64,000 nt of DNA from Bacteroidales bacterium (GTDB lineage: Bacteria > Bacteroidota > Bacteroidia > Bacteroidales > UBA932). Position numbers and translations under genes: made by a program. Shown piece by piece: positions 26,230 to 34,769 of this stretch. The notes under the pieces are model-generated. The model was not told the DNA's origin, ran no database searches, and saw only the letters and a list, made by a program, of their open reading frames with translations. Within the stretch, counting starts at the first letter, position 1, and each line of letters begins with the position of its first letter. The stretch lies in NCBI GenBank assembly GCA_017935505.1, contig JAGBHM010000014.1, positions 124,001 through 188,000 of the forward strand, in the 5' to 3' direction.

Positions 26230-27501
26230 CTATCTTCTGTAAGATGAACCACCGCCTGAGCGTCCTGAACTCTGGCTGCTTGAAGAACTGCCGGAAGAAC
26301 TTCTTGTTGAGGAGCTTCCGCTGCCGTAAGATGATGAACTGCTGCGGTTGTAGTTTGAGCTGCTGCTCCTGCTGTAGCTTCCATTTGCACTGCTGCTCCT
26401 GTTGCTGTTCTGATATTGTTCTCTGTTTGAGCTTGTTGAGGTGCTAGCACTGCTCCTTGTATTTTTTGTAGATGATCTTCTGTACATGCTTGGTTGCGAA
26501 GAACTGTTGCTGTTTCCAGGCCTTACAGTTTGTCCGTTCTCTCTGTTTCCTGCATTTGCAGCTGCATTGTTATATACAGCTCCATTGTAAATACTGTTGC
26601 CGCCTCTTCTGTATGCGCTACTGCTTCTGCCTGAATTTCCTGTGGCAGATGCGGAATTGCTGACTGAGGTGCCTTTTGTGTTGCTGTTTCCACGTATCTG
26701 GCTTATATTCGGGTCTCTACGTGTGTAACTGCTGCCCCTTCTGATATTTCCTGAACCTTGTTGCATAGTAGGATTGTATGAAGGACCAGACTCTCTGCGT
26801 CCATAATATACATCCCTATGTGGTTGATGATGAGGAGGAAATGGTGCAGGTGCCCATCCCGGTCCGTAATGAGGGTGGCCCCATGAAGGACCCCACCAAG
26901 GATCGTACCAGCCGAATCCTCCGTACCAAGGGTCATACCAGCCACCGCAATACCATGGATTGTGCCAGTGGTGTCCGTGCCAACTGTGCCATCCCCAAGA
27001 TGGGCCGTACCACGAATAGTATCCTCCCCACCAAGGGTTGTACCATGCTGTGCCGGCTGTAGCCCAATATGGTCTGTACCAAAAATCCCAGTCGGAGTAG
27101 TATGGGTCGTTCCACTCTATATTTATTGTATATACCGGACTGTCAAATTTTCTCAGACGGGCCTCATAGCTCTCATCATCATCCATTATAGAATATGTAT
27201 AATTTGGATTATAGTCGATATCTACAACATTTGTATCACCGACAAAAATGGTCTGAGTCGCCCCTTTTGAGGTGTAATTTATATTTTCAGATCTTCTGTC
27301 GAGATAACGGGAGGTCTCATTCCGGAGTTGGCTGAGTTCCTCCTCAGACTCCCTCTGAGCCGATAGAACTTTCTGATCTGGAGTATAATAGATGCTGTTG
27401 CTGAATCCGGATGGCGAACTTTGGGCTGTTCTGCTCATTGTACCGCATGAGAACAACAGAACGGAACTGACCAATAAAGCAAATAAAATATTGTTTTTCA
27501 T
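26230..27501 (-). CDS. Low-complexity predicted lipoprotein, Trp/His/Tyr/Gly-rich then Ser/Asn/Arg-rich
   Basis: The 423-residue protein starts with a lipobox-type signal (LLFSC, Cys19). A normal region follows to about residue 125 (with [16 protein letters not shown]). Then come about 90 residues very rich in Trp, Tyr, Gly, His and Pro (for example [17 protein letters not shown]). The last 190 residues are nearly all Ser, Asn, Arg, Gly and Tyr and end [10 protein letters not shown]. Such proteins occur in Bacteroidota without known function. Surface exposure or envelope adhesion is a guess. It has a clean promoter and a rare strong Shine-Dalgarno (AAGGAGG, minus strand near 27507-27513). Confidence 0.8.
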   Translation of the reverse strand: MKNNILFALLVSSVLLFSCGTMSRTAQSSPSGFSNSIYYTPDQKVLSAQRESEEELSQLRNETSRYLDRRSENINYTSKGATQTIFVGDTNVVDIDYNPNYTYSIMDDDESYEARLRKFDSPVYTINIEWNDPYYSDWDFWYRPYWATAGTAWYNPWWGGYYSWYGPSWGWHSWHGHHWHNPWYCGGWYDPWYGGFGWYDPWWGPSWGHPHYGPGWAPAPFPPHHQPHRDVYYGRRESGPSYNPTMQQGSGNIRRGSSYTRRDPNISQIRGNSNTKGTSVSNSASATGNSGRSSSAYRRGGNSIYNGAVYNNAAANAGNRENGQTVRPGNSNSSSQPSMYRRSSTKNTRSSASTSTSSNREQYQNSNRSSSANGSYSRSSSSNYNRSSSSSYGSGSSSTRSSSGSSSSSQSSGRSGGGSSYRR

Positions 27502-27545
27502 TTTTACCTCCTTCGTTTAATTTATTTAAAATACAATTTATTTTG

Positions 27546-27553
27546 TACTTTTG
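27546..27553 (+). promoter_or_regulatory. -7 element of proS
   Basis: TACTTTTG fits TAnnTTTG, 53 bases ahead of the proS start. It faces an identical TACTTTTG on the minus strand 12 bases away (27573-27566), so the two transcripts would start within each other's leader. Confidence 0.55.
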
Positions 27554-27565
27554 TGGCTTATTAGA

Positions 27566-27598
27566 CAAAAGTATCAAAAATTATTCCAAATATCAAAA
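27566..27598 (-). promoter_or_regulatory. Promoter of the Trp-rich lipoprotein gene
   Basis: On the minus strand TTTTG (27598-27594) is followed after 20 bases by TACTTTTG (27573-27566). The leader would be about 58 bases and ends in a strong Shine-Dalgarno. Confidence 0.6.
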
Positions 27599-27605
27599 CG
27601 CAGAT

Positions 27606-29084
27606 ATGGCAAAAGAGGTTACAAGTAGAGAAGAAAATTATTCTCAGTGGTATAATAATCTGGTAACAAAGGCTGACCTGGCCGAAAATTCGGCAGTTAG
27701 AGGCTGTATGGTAATCAAACCTTATGGATATGCAATTTGGGAAAAAATGCAGGCTCAGCTCGATAAAATGTTTAAAGAGACAGGACATGTCAATGCATAT
27801 TTTCCGCTGTTCATCCCAAAATCATTCTTGAGCAGGGAGGCGGAGCATGTTGAGGGCTTTGCAAAAGAGTGTGCAGTTGTAACACACCATCGTCTGATGA
27901 CAAATCCAGACGGTCCTGGCGTTGTTGTTGATCCGGAGGCCAAACTTGAGGAGGAGCTTATCGTAAGGCCAACATCTGAGACTATAATCTGGAATACATA
28001 TAAAAACTGGATTACATCATACAGGGATCTTCCTATCTTGTGCAACCAGTGGGCAAATGTTGTACGTTGGGAGATGCGTACCCGTCTCTTCTTGCGTACT
28101 GCAGAGTTCCTTTGGCAGGAGGGTCACACTGCCCATGCTACAAAAGAGGAGGCAATTGAGGAGACTGAGAGAATGGTTGAGGTATATGCAAAATTTGCAC
28201 GTGATTACATGGCAGTACCGGTGGTTGTAGGTAAAAAATCTGCAAATGAGAGATTTGCCGGAGCTTTGGATACTTATTGTATAGAGGCCATGATGCAGGA
28301 TGGAAAGGCTCTACAAGCAGGAACATCACACTTCCTCGGACAGAATTTTGCCAAAGCATTTGATGTGAAATACTCTACCAAAGAGAGCAAACTTGAGTAT
28401 GTATGGGCAACTTCATGGGGAGTGTCAACCCGTCTGATGGGTGCTCTTATAATGGCACACAGTGATGACTGCGGCCTTGTACTTCCTCCAAAACTGGCTC
28501 CTATACATGTTGTGATGGTTCCTATCTTCAAGAAGGAGGAGGAGCATCAGGCTGTCGTTGCAAAAATGGAAGAGCTGAAGGCCCAACTTGAGCAAAAAGG
28601 TCTTTCTGTGAAGATTGATGACAGGGATAATGTGAGAAGTGGTTTCAAATTTGCAGAGTGGGAGCTTAAGGGTGTACCGGTACGTATTGCAATAGGTCCG
28701 CGTGATCTTCAGAACAACACTGTGGAGGTAGCCAGAAGGGATACCCTCACAAAAGAGTCGATGAGTGCAGATGATGTTGTTGCACATGTTGTAGAGCTTA
28801 TGGATGCAATCCAGCAGAATATATATCAGAAAGCATTGGACTTCAGAGCTCAGAAAACATATGTGGTTGATACTTGGGAAGAGTTCAAGGAGAAGATTGA
28901 AGAGGGCGGATTCCTTTTGTGCCACTGGGACGGAACTCCTGAGACAGAGGAGAAGATCAAGGAGGAGACAAAAGCCACCATTCGCTGTATACCATTGGAT
29001 ACCAATGTTATAATGGAAGAGGGAAAATGTATCTATTCGGGACGTCCTTCTAAACAGAGGGTGATATTTGCAAGATCATATTAA
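27606..29084 (+). CDS. proS: Prolyl-tRNA synthetase, short (archaeal/eukaryotic-like) type
   Basis: ProS charges tRNA-Pro. The 492-residue class II enzyme has motif 2 ([25 protein letters not shown]), motif 3 near [18 protein letters not shown], an anticodon-binding domain and the extra C-terminal zinc-type domain. It lacks the bacterial insertion editing domain, as in most Bacteroidota. I start at [15 protein letters not shown], because the longer frame begins upstream of the likely transcript start. The protein ends FARSY, typical for this subtype. Two conserved genes of unknown role follow. Confidence 0.96.
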   Translation: MAKEVTSREENYSQWYNNLVTKADLAENSAVRGCMVIKPYGYAIWEKMQAQLDKMFKETGHVNAYFPLFIPKSFLSREAEHVEGFAKECAVVTHHRLMTNPDGPGVVVDPEAKLEEELIVRPTSETIIWNTYKNWITSYRDLPILCNQWANVVRWEMRTRLFLRTAEFLWQEGHTAHATKEEAIEETERMVEVYAKFARDYMAVPVVVGKKSANERFAGALDTYCIEAMMQDGKALQAGTSHFLGQNFAKAFDVKYSTKESKLEYVWATSWGVSTRLMGALIMAHSDDCGLVLPPKLAPIHVVMVPIFKKEEEHQAVVAKMEELKAQLEQKGLSVKIDDRDNVRSGFKFAEWELKGVPVRIAIGPRDLQNNTVEVARRDTLTKESMSADDVVAHVVELMDAIQQNIYQKALDFRAQKTYVVDTWEEFKEKIEEGGFLLCHWDGTPETEEKIKEETKATIRCIPLDTNVIMEEGKCIYSGRPSKQRVIFARSY

Positions 29085-29110
29085 TAAAATAATAACAAAA
29101 CAGGAATTTT

Positions 29111-29818
29111 ATGTCAACAGATCCGTTACCGCAACAGCAGATAGTAGATCAGCTGAAAGAGAAGGCATATATCAAGGCTATGATATATGACCAGTCATTG
29201 GAGACTTTCAACCAGCTCAAGGAGGTTTTGAGTGAAATGAGCAACGACCTCAATGAGATGATGGAAGATGCACCCAATAACCGTCGTATAAGGTTGGAGT
29301 ACCGCGACAGGGGAAAATTTGAGGCTGAGCTTAAATTTGCAGATGATGTATTGATCTTCAGTATGCACACAGATATTTTCCAGTTCGACAGAGACCACTC
29401 AATCTGGAAAACCCCTTATGCAAAGCAGAACAAATTCAATACCTATTGCGGCGTGATAAGTGTTTACAACTTTTTGTCGGACTCATTCAAATACAACAGA
29501 AATGAGGATATAGGATATCTTGTGGCACGAATGTTCGTAAATAAGGACAAGCAGTTCTTCATTGAAGGAAAGCGCCAGAAGAGACAGAAAGTTTCCGGTT
29601 TTGGAAAATATGTGCTGAACAAGGAGGAACTTGTTGCATTTGTTGAGTCGGCAATGCTCTACTCTCTCTCATTTGATTTGCTGGTACCTCCGTATGATTT
29701 GGTGAAGGTTGCCTCAATTGAACAGATCAATGCAAAGATTGAGAGTTCGAGGATGCAGACCGGAAAACGTATGGGATATAAATATAACTCTGATGATGTA
29801 TTGGAGATAGCGGAATGA
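29111..29818 (+). CDS. Conserved Bacteroidota protein of unknown function
   Basis: The 235-residue protein has no signal peptide or membrane segment, so it is probably cytoplasmic. The first 65 residues are helical and acidic (QLKEVLSEMSNDLNEMMEDA). A mixed alpha/beta part follows, with FSMHTDIFQFDRDHSIWKTPY and NTYCGVISVYNFLSDSFKYNRNEDIGYLVARMF. I know this type only as a conserved hypothetical beside proS in Bacteroidota. The last four bases (ATGA) overlap the start of the next gene, a sign of translational coupling with the DUF3078 protein. Confidence 0.8.
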   Translation: MSTDPLPQQQIVDQLKEKAYIKAMIYDQSLETFNQLKEVLSEMSNDLNEMMEDAPNNRRIRLEYRDRGKFEAELKFADDVLIFSMHTDIFQFDRDHSIWKTPYAKQNKFNTYCGVISVYNFLSDSFKYNRNEDIGYLVARMFVNKDKQFFIEGKRQKRQKVSGFGKYVLNKEELVAFVESAMLYSLSFDLLVPPYDLVKVASIEQINAKIESSRMQTGKRMGYKYNSDDVLEIAE

Positions 29819-30843
29819 GTAGACTTTCGATAACATACCTTATTATTATACTATTGGCTGTACCGTCGCTCCTTATAGGACAGGACAACAAAGGAAACTC
29901 CAAATCCAAAAAGAATAAGGAGGAGGTTGTGGTTGTCTCAGGTCTGAATAAGGAGCAGGAGTTGTGTCGTGTGATAGGTTCAGGATTTGCTGTGCCTACA
30001 GTAAATTACGAACCTGTAACCCCGCCAAAATTCTGGAAGAAGGGAACTCTTACAGAACTGGGTTTCTCGCAGGTTTCACTGTCGAACTGGGCAGCCGGAG
30101 GATCGGGTTCTGTAGCGCTCAATGCATATCTCAATGCCCATATCAACTATGCGAAGGGGAACCTGTTCTGGGAAAACAGGGGGCAGTTTACTTATGGTTT
30201 TGTACAATCATTCGAAGACGGTTACCGCAAGAGCAGTGACAAGATGGTTTTGGACAGCAAATTCGGCTACAGAGCTATAGACAAATTCTATTTCTCCGCA
30301 GTCTTCAACTTTACCTCCCAGTTCTCACCCGGCTTCAAATACTCTTCAGACGGAACTGCAACAATGGTTTCAAAGTTCTTTGCTCCAGCATATTTCACAT
30401 TGGGTCTCGGTATCGACTATAAGCCTGGAAAGGGAAAAGTCTTCTCGTTGAATATAGCTCCCCTTACCGGAAGCGCAGTTGTTGTCACAGACTCTCTGTT
30501 GAGGAAAAAGTATGGTAATGCGCCCGATGAAAAGGTGAGGTATGAGCTTGGTGCCCAGGTTAAGGCAAACCTCTCTTACCAGCCTTTCAAAAACTGCAAG
30601 ATCACATCTGTGCTGACACTCTTCTCAGATTATCTCAACAATCCTCAGAATGTTCAGATCAAGTGGGATTTCCGCACCGATTTCAAAATAAACAAATTTT
30701 TGAGCACCTCCTTGAAAACCAATCTGATTTATGATGATAACATAAAAATTGCGGACAAGGATGGAAACATGGCTGCAAGGGTTCAGTTTCAGGAGATGCT
30801 TAGTCTCTCCTTCTCATATACTTTTGGAGAATTTGTGAAATAG
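29815..30843 (+). CDS. DUF3078 domain protein, probable outer membrane beta-barrel
   Basis: The 342-residue protein has a signal peptide (cleavage near LLIGQ, residue 22), a Lys/Asn-rich linker, then the DUF3078 domain starting GFSQVSLSNWAAGGSGSVAL. The domain is predicted by strand pattern to be an outer membrane barrel and ends SFSYTFGEFVK. The function of DUF3078 proteins is unknown. It overlaps the preceding gene by four bases, and tilS begins 21 bases after its stop. Confidence 0.85.
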   Translation: MSRLSITYLIIILLAVPSLLIGQDNKGNSKSKKNKEEVVVVSGLNKEQELCRVIGSGFAVPTVNYEPVTPPKFWKKGTLTELGFSQVSLSNWAAGGSGSVALNAYLNAHINYAKGNLFWENRGQFTYGFVQSFEDGYRKSSDKMVLDSKFGYRAIDKFYFSAVFNFTSQFSPGFKYSSDGTATMVSKFFAPAYFTLGLGIDYKPGKGKVFSLNIAPLTGSAVVVTDSLLRKKYGNAPDEKVRYELGAQVKANLSYQPFKNCKITSVLTLFSDYLNNPQNVQIKWDFRTDFKINKFLSTSLKTNLIYDDNIKIADKDGNMAARVQFQEMLSLSFSYTFGEFVK

Positions 30844-30864
30844 GTGTATCATTATTCGTTAAGG

Positions 30865-32334
30865 ATGCAGTATAAATTCAACAGACATTTGCAGGATATT
30901 CTGCCCGACAGACCATTGAAAATACTCGTGGCTGTAAGCGGCGGGGCTGATTCCATGTGCCTGCTTGATCTGTTGTGTAACAGCACTCTGGAACTGGAGA
31001 TTTCCATCGCTCACATGAACTTCAACTTGCGGGGGGAAGAGAGTGATGCGGATGAGGCCATGGTGCGCGAATATGCCAAAGCCAAAGGCGTTGAACTTTT
31101 TGTAAAAAGTGTTGATACCTTGCGCTATGCAAAAGCGAATTCCATATCAATAGAGATGGCTGCGCGTGATCTGAGGTATGCCTGGTTCCATTCACTTAGA
31201 AACGAGAAAGGATTTGATTATATAGCATTGGCTCATCATGCCAATGACAATGCCGAGACATTGCTGCTCAATATAGTGAGAGGCAGTGGGTTGCGTGGAA
31301 TCTGTGGCATGAAGGAGCTCGACAGTGAGAGAGCTCTGCTGCGTCCTCTGCTCTCCTATACCAGAAAAGAGATAGAGAGGCATGTGGCGAAGAGGAATAT
31401 ACCATTCAGAACAGACCACACTAACTATGATGTTGAGTTCCACAGGAACCGGATCAGGAATGTTGTTGTGCCAGAACTGGAGAAGATCAATCCGCAGGCA
31501 GTTTCTGTTATGAATCGTGATATGGAACACTTTTCTGAAGCTTCGGAGATATTGCAGGAGATGGCTGCGGTAAAAAGGAGGGAGCTTGTATGCATGGCGG
31601 AGAGTGGCATTTTCCCTTTTCTCGATCTTGTGAAGAGTCCTAATGCAAAGAGATATATTGCAATGAGGTCCGCTTCGGGTATGATCTGTGCAATCTCCGT
31701 CGAAAGGCTCATGGGGGAGAGTCATCCCAAATACTGGCTTTACGAAATTTTGTCGGAATATTCATTCAACCCTTCTCAGATAGAGGATATGGCACTGGCT
31801 ATGGCCAACGGCCAGACAAAGAGAATTGTTTCAGAGAACCATTTGGCGGTTATGGAGAGGGGATATATTAAGGTGTATTTTCAGGATAAAGTACCATCTT
31901 GTTGTGATGAAATTCTTATTGAAGAGCCTGTGCAAAGTGTAGAGTATGCTATAGCTGGCGGTACAATCCGTTTTTCAGTTGCAGATGCTTCAGAAGATCC
32001 CGACGCACTGAAAAGTTGTTTTGCCGACAAGTGTGGGGAGAGTGGAATATCATTGCTCCTCTCCGCAGACAACCTTCTCTTCCCTCTGGTGCTCAGAGGC
32101 GTTCAAAGTGGGGATTCATGGCGTCCGTTCGGAATGAGAGGAAGGAAGAAAGTTTCTGACTATCTCACAGATATAAAGATGGATTCTGCCCTAAAAAAAG
32201 GCATTCTGGTGCTGTGCAACGGTACAAAAAAAGAAAATCCCGACAATATTATCTGCTTGCCGGGATTGGAAATCTCTGAATATTATAAAGTTACCGGAGA
32301 GAGTAAGAAACTGCTCAAAATAACGCTCCTGTAA
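30865..32334 (+). CDS. tilS: tRNA(Ile)-lysidine synthase
   Basis: TilS converts C34 of tRNA-Ile(CAT) to lysidine so that it reads AUA. The protein has the PP-loop SGGADSMCLLDLL (about residues 27-39), LAHHANDNAETLLLNIVRGSGLRG and the FRTDHTN segment. A central NTP-transferase-like region follows, then the C-terminal domain with FRPFG-like (WRPFGMRGRKKVSDYL). I choose the ATG at 30865 (489 residues) over a GTG directly after the DUF3078 stop. It converges with sppA with a nine-base gap. Confidence 0.94.
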   Translation: MQYKFNRHLQDILPDRPLKILVAVSGGADSMCLLDLLCNSTLELEISIAHMNFNLRGEESDADEAMVREYAKAKGVELFVKSVDTLRYAKANSISIEMAARDLRYAWFHSLRNEKGFDYIALAHHANDNAETLLLNIVRGSGLRGICGMKELDSERALLRPLLSYTRKEIERHVAKRNIPFRTDHTNYDVEFHRNRIRNVVVPELEKINPQAVSVMNRDMEHFSEASEILQEMAAVKRRELVCMAESGIFPFLDLVKSPNAKRYIAMRSASGMICAISVERLMGESHPKYWLYEILSEYSFNPSQIEDMALAMANGQTKRIVSENHLAVMERGYIKVYFQDKVPSCCDEILIEEPVQSVEYAIAGGTIRFSVADASEDPDALKSCFADKCGESGISLLLSADNLLFPLVLRGVQSGDSWRPFGMRGRKKVSDYLTDIKMDSALKKGILVLCNGTKKENPDNIICLPGLEISEYYKVTGESKKLLKITLL

Positions 32335-32343
32335 CTCTTCTTA

Positions 32344-34113
32344 TCAATATTGGAACTCATATATAAATGGTACTCTGGCATAATTCTTTATGCCTTTTTC
32401 CTCTGTGAGCATTCCGTATGCCTTGCCGAGTTCTCTGAAAGGCTCGGGCAGAATGTCGGCTGCAGCTGATGTTCCGTTGAACATCTCCATTAATTTGTCG
32501 ATAGATGATTTTACTGTAGGATATTCAACTGTACGGTAGTTGTCGAGTCCGGCAAATACTGCTGCATATTGGATTGCCTCTGTTATTCCGCCTATTTTGT
32601 CGGCCAATTTCAAATCAACAGCCTCAGAACCGGTCCATACACGTCCTTGAGCAATTGAATCTACATAATCAATATTTAGCTCCCTGCCCTCAGCAACAAG
32701 TTCTGTAAAGCCGGTATATACATCTTCAACAAAATTCTGCATGTATGCCTGTTCGCTCTCGTTCAATGGATTCATTCCCGACATCATGTTGGAGTGACGG
32801 TTGGTACCAAGCTCTGCAACATTGATATTCAGGTGCTTCTTCAATCCTTTGCCCACATTCATCATCAGGCTGAAGACACCGATTGAACCGGTAAGGGTGG
32901 TTTTGTCGGTAAAGATGTAATCCGATTTTGCAGAGATCCAATATCCGCCGCTGGCAGCATAGTCTCCAAAACTTACAATTACAGGTTTCTCATTGCGCAA
33001 CAGCTGAAGTTCTGTATTTATCATTTCTGCAGCCTGAGCATCTCCACCAGGGGAGTTGACTCTCAGTACAACTGCCTTTATTGATGAATCTGCCTTTATT
33101 TTGGAGATCATAGGGCAGAACTCAGATGCTGTAATTCCCTCATTGCCAGACATTGTTATCTCTCCATCGGCATATATCACAGCAATTTTGTCGCTTGTTT
33201 TCAGATTCGGTTTTATAACTGCTTTTGCATATTTGTCGAGAGTTATCATCTCAAGATCCTTCTCCTTTTCAACACCGAACAGACTGCACAGCTTGTCTGT
33301 CATCTCCTGGGTTGTGACAGCCTCATCCACCAGTTTGTTCTCGATAAGGCTTTCGGCATTGCCAAGTTTCAGATTATCTACCAAAGAGTTGAACTCCTCA
33401 ACTGAAATGTCGCGGCTTTCGCAGATTGAAGTTGTCCATGTCTCCCAGACAGAATCAATCATCTCCTGATTCTGCTCCCTGTTGGCCTCACTGATATTGC
33501 TTGCAATGAACTGCTCTGCAGCTGCTTTGAATTTGCCGTGCCTTATCAGTTGGACCTCCACGCCCAATTTGTCGAGCAGATCCTTGAAGAACATAATTCT
33601 TGTGCCGATACCAAAGATCATTGCATTTCCCTCTCTCTGGATGTATATTTTGTCGGCAGCTGATGCCATATAGTATGCCCCTTGAGAATAGTTTGAAGCA
33701 TAGGCTATTACAGCCTTTCCTGATTCTCTGAATCTCTTTACTGCATCCCTGAGCTCCTCCAACTGCGCCATACCTGTATTTAAACTGCTCAGATTCATGT
33801 AGAGGAATTTTATGGCAGGGTCTGTTGCGGCCTTCTCTATCGCCTGAAGTGCAGGCAGCAATGCCATCGATTTCTGTTCAGTTTCAAATGAAAGTGATGA
33901 GAGTCCTGCAAAAGGATCTTCATTGCCCCGTTCTGTGATAGGCTGTGAAAAATCTATTTTCAATACAGCAGAGGCCGGAACAGATACCGATGATTCTTTT
34001 GAACCCAATGTTGCGATTGAGCCTATGATGCCCAAAAAAAGGAAAAAGCAAACCATCAAAGCTATTGAAGAGCCGATGAATGATGCAAACAATGTCTTGA
34101 AAAATGATTTCAT
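32344..34113 (-). CDS. sppA: Signal peptide peptidase SppA, long form
   Basis: SppA is a membrane serine protease that degrades cleaved signal peptides. The 589-residue protein is the tandem long form. It has one N-terminal membrane segment (about 10-35), a degenerate N-terminal domain carrying the catalytic Lys region, and a C-terminal domain with VRVNSPGGDAQAAEMI and the serine in DYAASGGYWISA. I start at MKSFFKTLF, because the longer frame begins upstream of the -7 element. The periplasmic protease face matches the family. It diverges from the metal-handling set. Confidence 0.94.
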   Translation of the reverse strand: MKSFFKTLFASFIGSSIALMVCFFLFLGIIGSIATLGSKESSVSVPASAVLKIDFSQPITERGNEDPFAGLSSLSFETEQKSMALLPALQAIEKAATDPAIKFLYMNLSSLNTGMAQLEELRDAVKRFRESGKAVIAYASNYSQGAYYMASAADKIYIQREGNAMIFGIGTRIMFFKDLLDKLGVEVQLIRHGKFKAAAEQFIASNISEANREQNQEMIDSVWETWTTSICESRDISVEEFNSLVDNLKLGNAESLIENKLVDEAVTTQEMTDKLCSLFGVEKEKDLEMITLDKYAKAVIKPNLKTSDKIAVIYADGEITMSGNEGITASEFCPMISKIKADSSIKAVVLRVNSPGGDAQAAEMINTELQLLRNEKPVIVSFGDYAASGGYWISAKSDYIFTDKTTLTGSIGVFSLMMNVGKGLKKHLNINVAELGTNRHSNMMSGMNPLNESEQAYMQNFVEDVYTGFTELVAEGRELNIDYVDSIAQGRVWTGSEAVDLKLADKIGGITEAIQYAAVFAGLDNYRTVEYPTVKSSIDKLMEMFNGTSAAADILPEPFRELGKAYGMLTEEKGIKNYARVPFIYEFQY

Positions 34114-34133
34114 AGGTTTTAAATTATTTTTAA

Positions 34134-34141
34134 CAAAGTTA
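34134..34141 (-). promoter_or_regulatory. -7 element of sppA
   Basis: On the minus strand TAACTTTG (34141-34134) lies 20 bases ahead of the sppA start at 34113. It supports the shorter start. Confidence 0.5.
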
Positions 34142-34184
34142 TGATGTTTTTTTAATTTTTGGATTGCTGTTGGGAAAATAATAT

Positions 34185-34192
34185 TACTTTTG
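34185..34192 (+). promoter_or_regulatory. -7 element directly at the Cys/His-rich protein gene
   Basis: TACTTTTG fits TAnnTTTG but ends only four bases before the start codon at 34197. With initiation about seven bases downstream, the transcript would begin at or inside the ATG. Confidence 0.4.
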
Positions 34193-34196
34193 CAGT

Positions 34197-34670
34197 ATGA
34201 AAAACTGTATCTCATATCTATTCTCTGTTATAATTGTCGGTTTATACATACTTTCGACAATGGGATACGGTGTGCATGAGTGTTCCCATAATGGAACAAA
34301 GAATATGATGCTATTGTTCGGGGAATCCCCTTGCGAGCACTCCCATTCAAAAGCCAGAGCGCAGAAATGCAGCAAGTGCAAATGCTGTGCGTGTTGCGGT
34401 TCTGCCAAATCAGCCGAAGGGTCAGCAGAACATGGCGGCAAATGCTGTACAACAGAAGTATATGTGCTCACACAGGATCAGGTGAATTCCCAGAATGCCT
34501 CTGTGGATGGTCCTGCAGTGTCTGATCTCTATGCTTTTGCAGAAATCGGCGGCAACTGTGCAAATATGGAGAAACTGGTCGCATTCTCTGGAGTGGTCTA
34601 CTCCACTGGTTTCACCAAGAATACGCTTATAACGGATCTGATTGTTTCAATCTCCCAATTCAGAATTTGA
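34197..34670 (+). CDS. Small exported Cys/His-rich protein, probable metal-handling
   Basis: The 157-residue protein has an N-terminal signal or anchor (about 5-24) ending near GYGVHECSHNG. A very Cys/His-rich stretch follows (CEHSHSKARAQKCSKCKC and then CACCGS). Next is KCCTTEVYVLTQDQ, and the rest is ordinary. The layout, an early His-x-Cys motif and a later Cys pair followed by a strand, resembles the small HYC_CC_PP proteins found beside TonB receptors in Bacteroidota, but the match is not full. Zinc or copper binding is inferred from residues and from the next genes, a TonB receptor and an HMA protein. Confidence 0.65.
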   Translation: MKNCISYLFSVIIVGLYILSTMGYGVHECSHNGTKNMMLLFGESPCEHSHSKARAQKCSKCKCCACCGSAKSAEGSAEHGGKCCTTEVYVLTQDQVNSQNASVDGPAVSDLYAFAEIGGNCANMEKLVAFSGVVYSTGFTKNTLITDLIVSISQFRI

Positions 34671-34769
34671 TAGCTGTTCTCTTTTAAGAAGGGTGCAATC
34701 CTATTTGTACGCCTGTATTGAGGGGGAAAGGGTTATTTTATTACACTATTTCTGAATTAAAGACGTATT

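Noticed and set aside
26196..26450. Gln/Ala-rich minus-strand frame
   Set aside because: Out-of-frame shadow of the Ser-rich tail of the lipoprotein gene.
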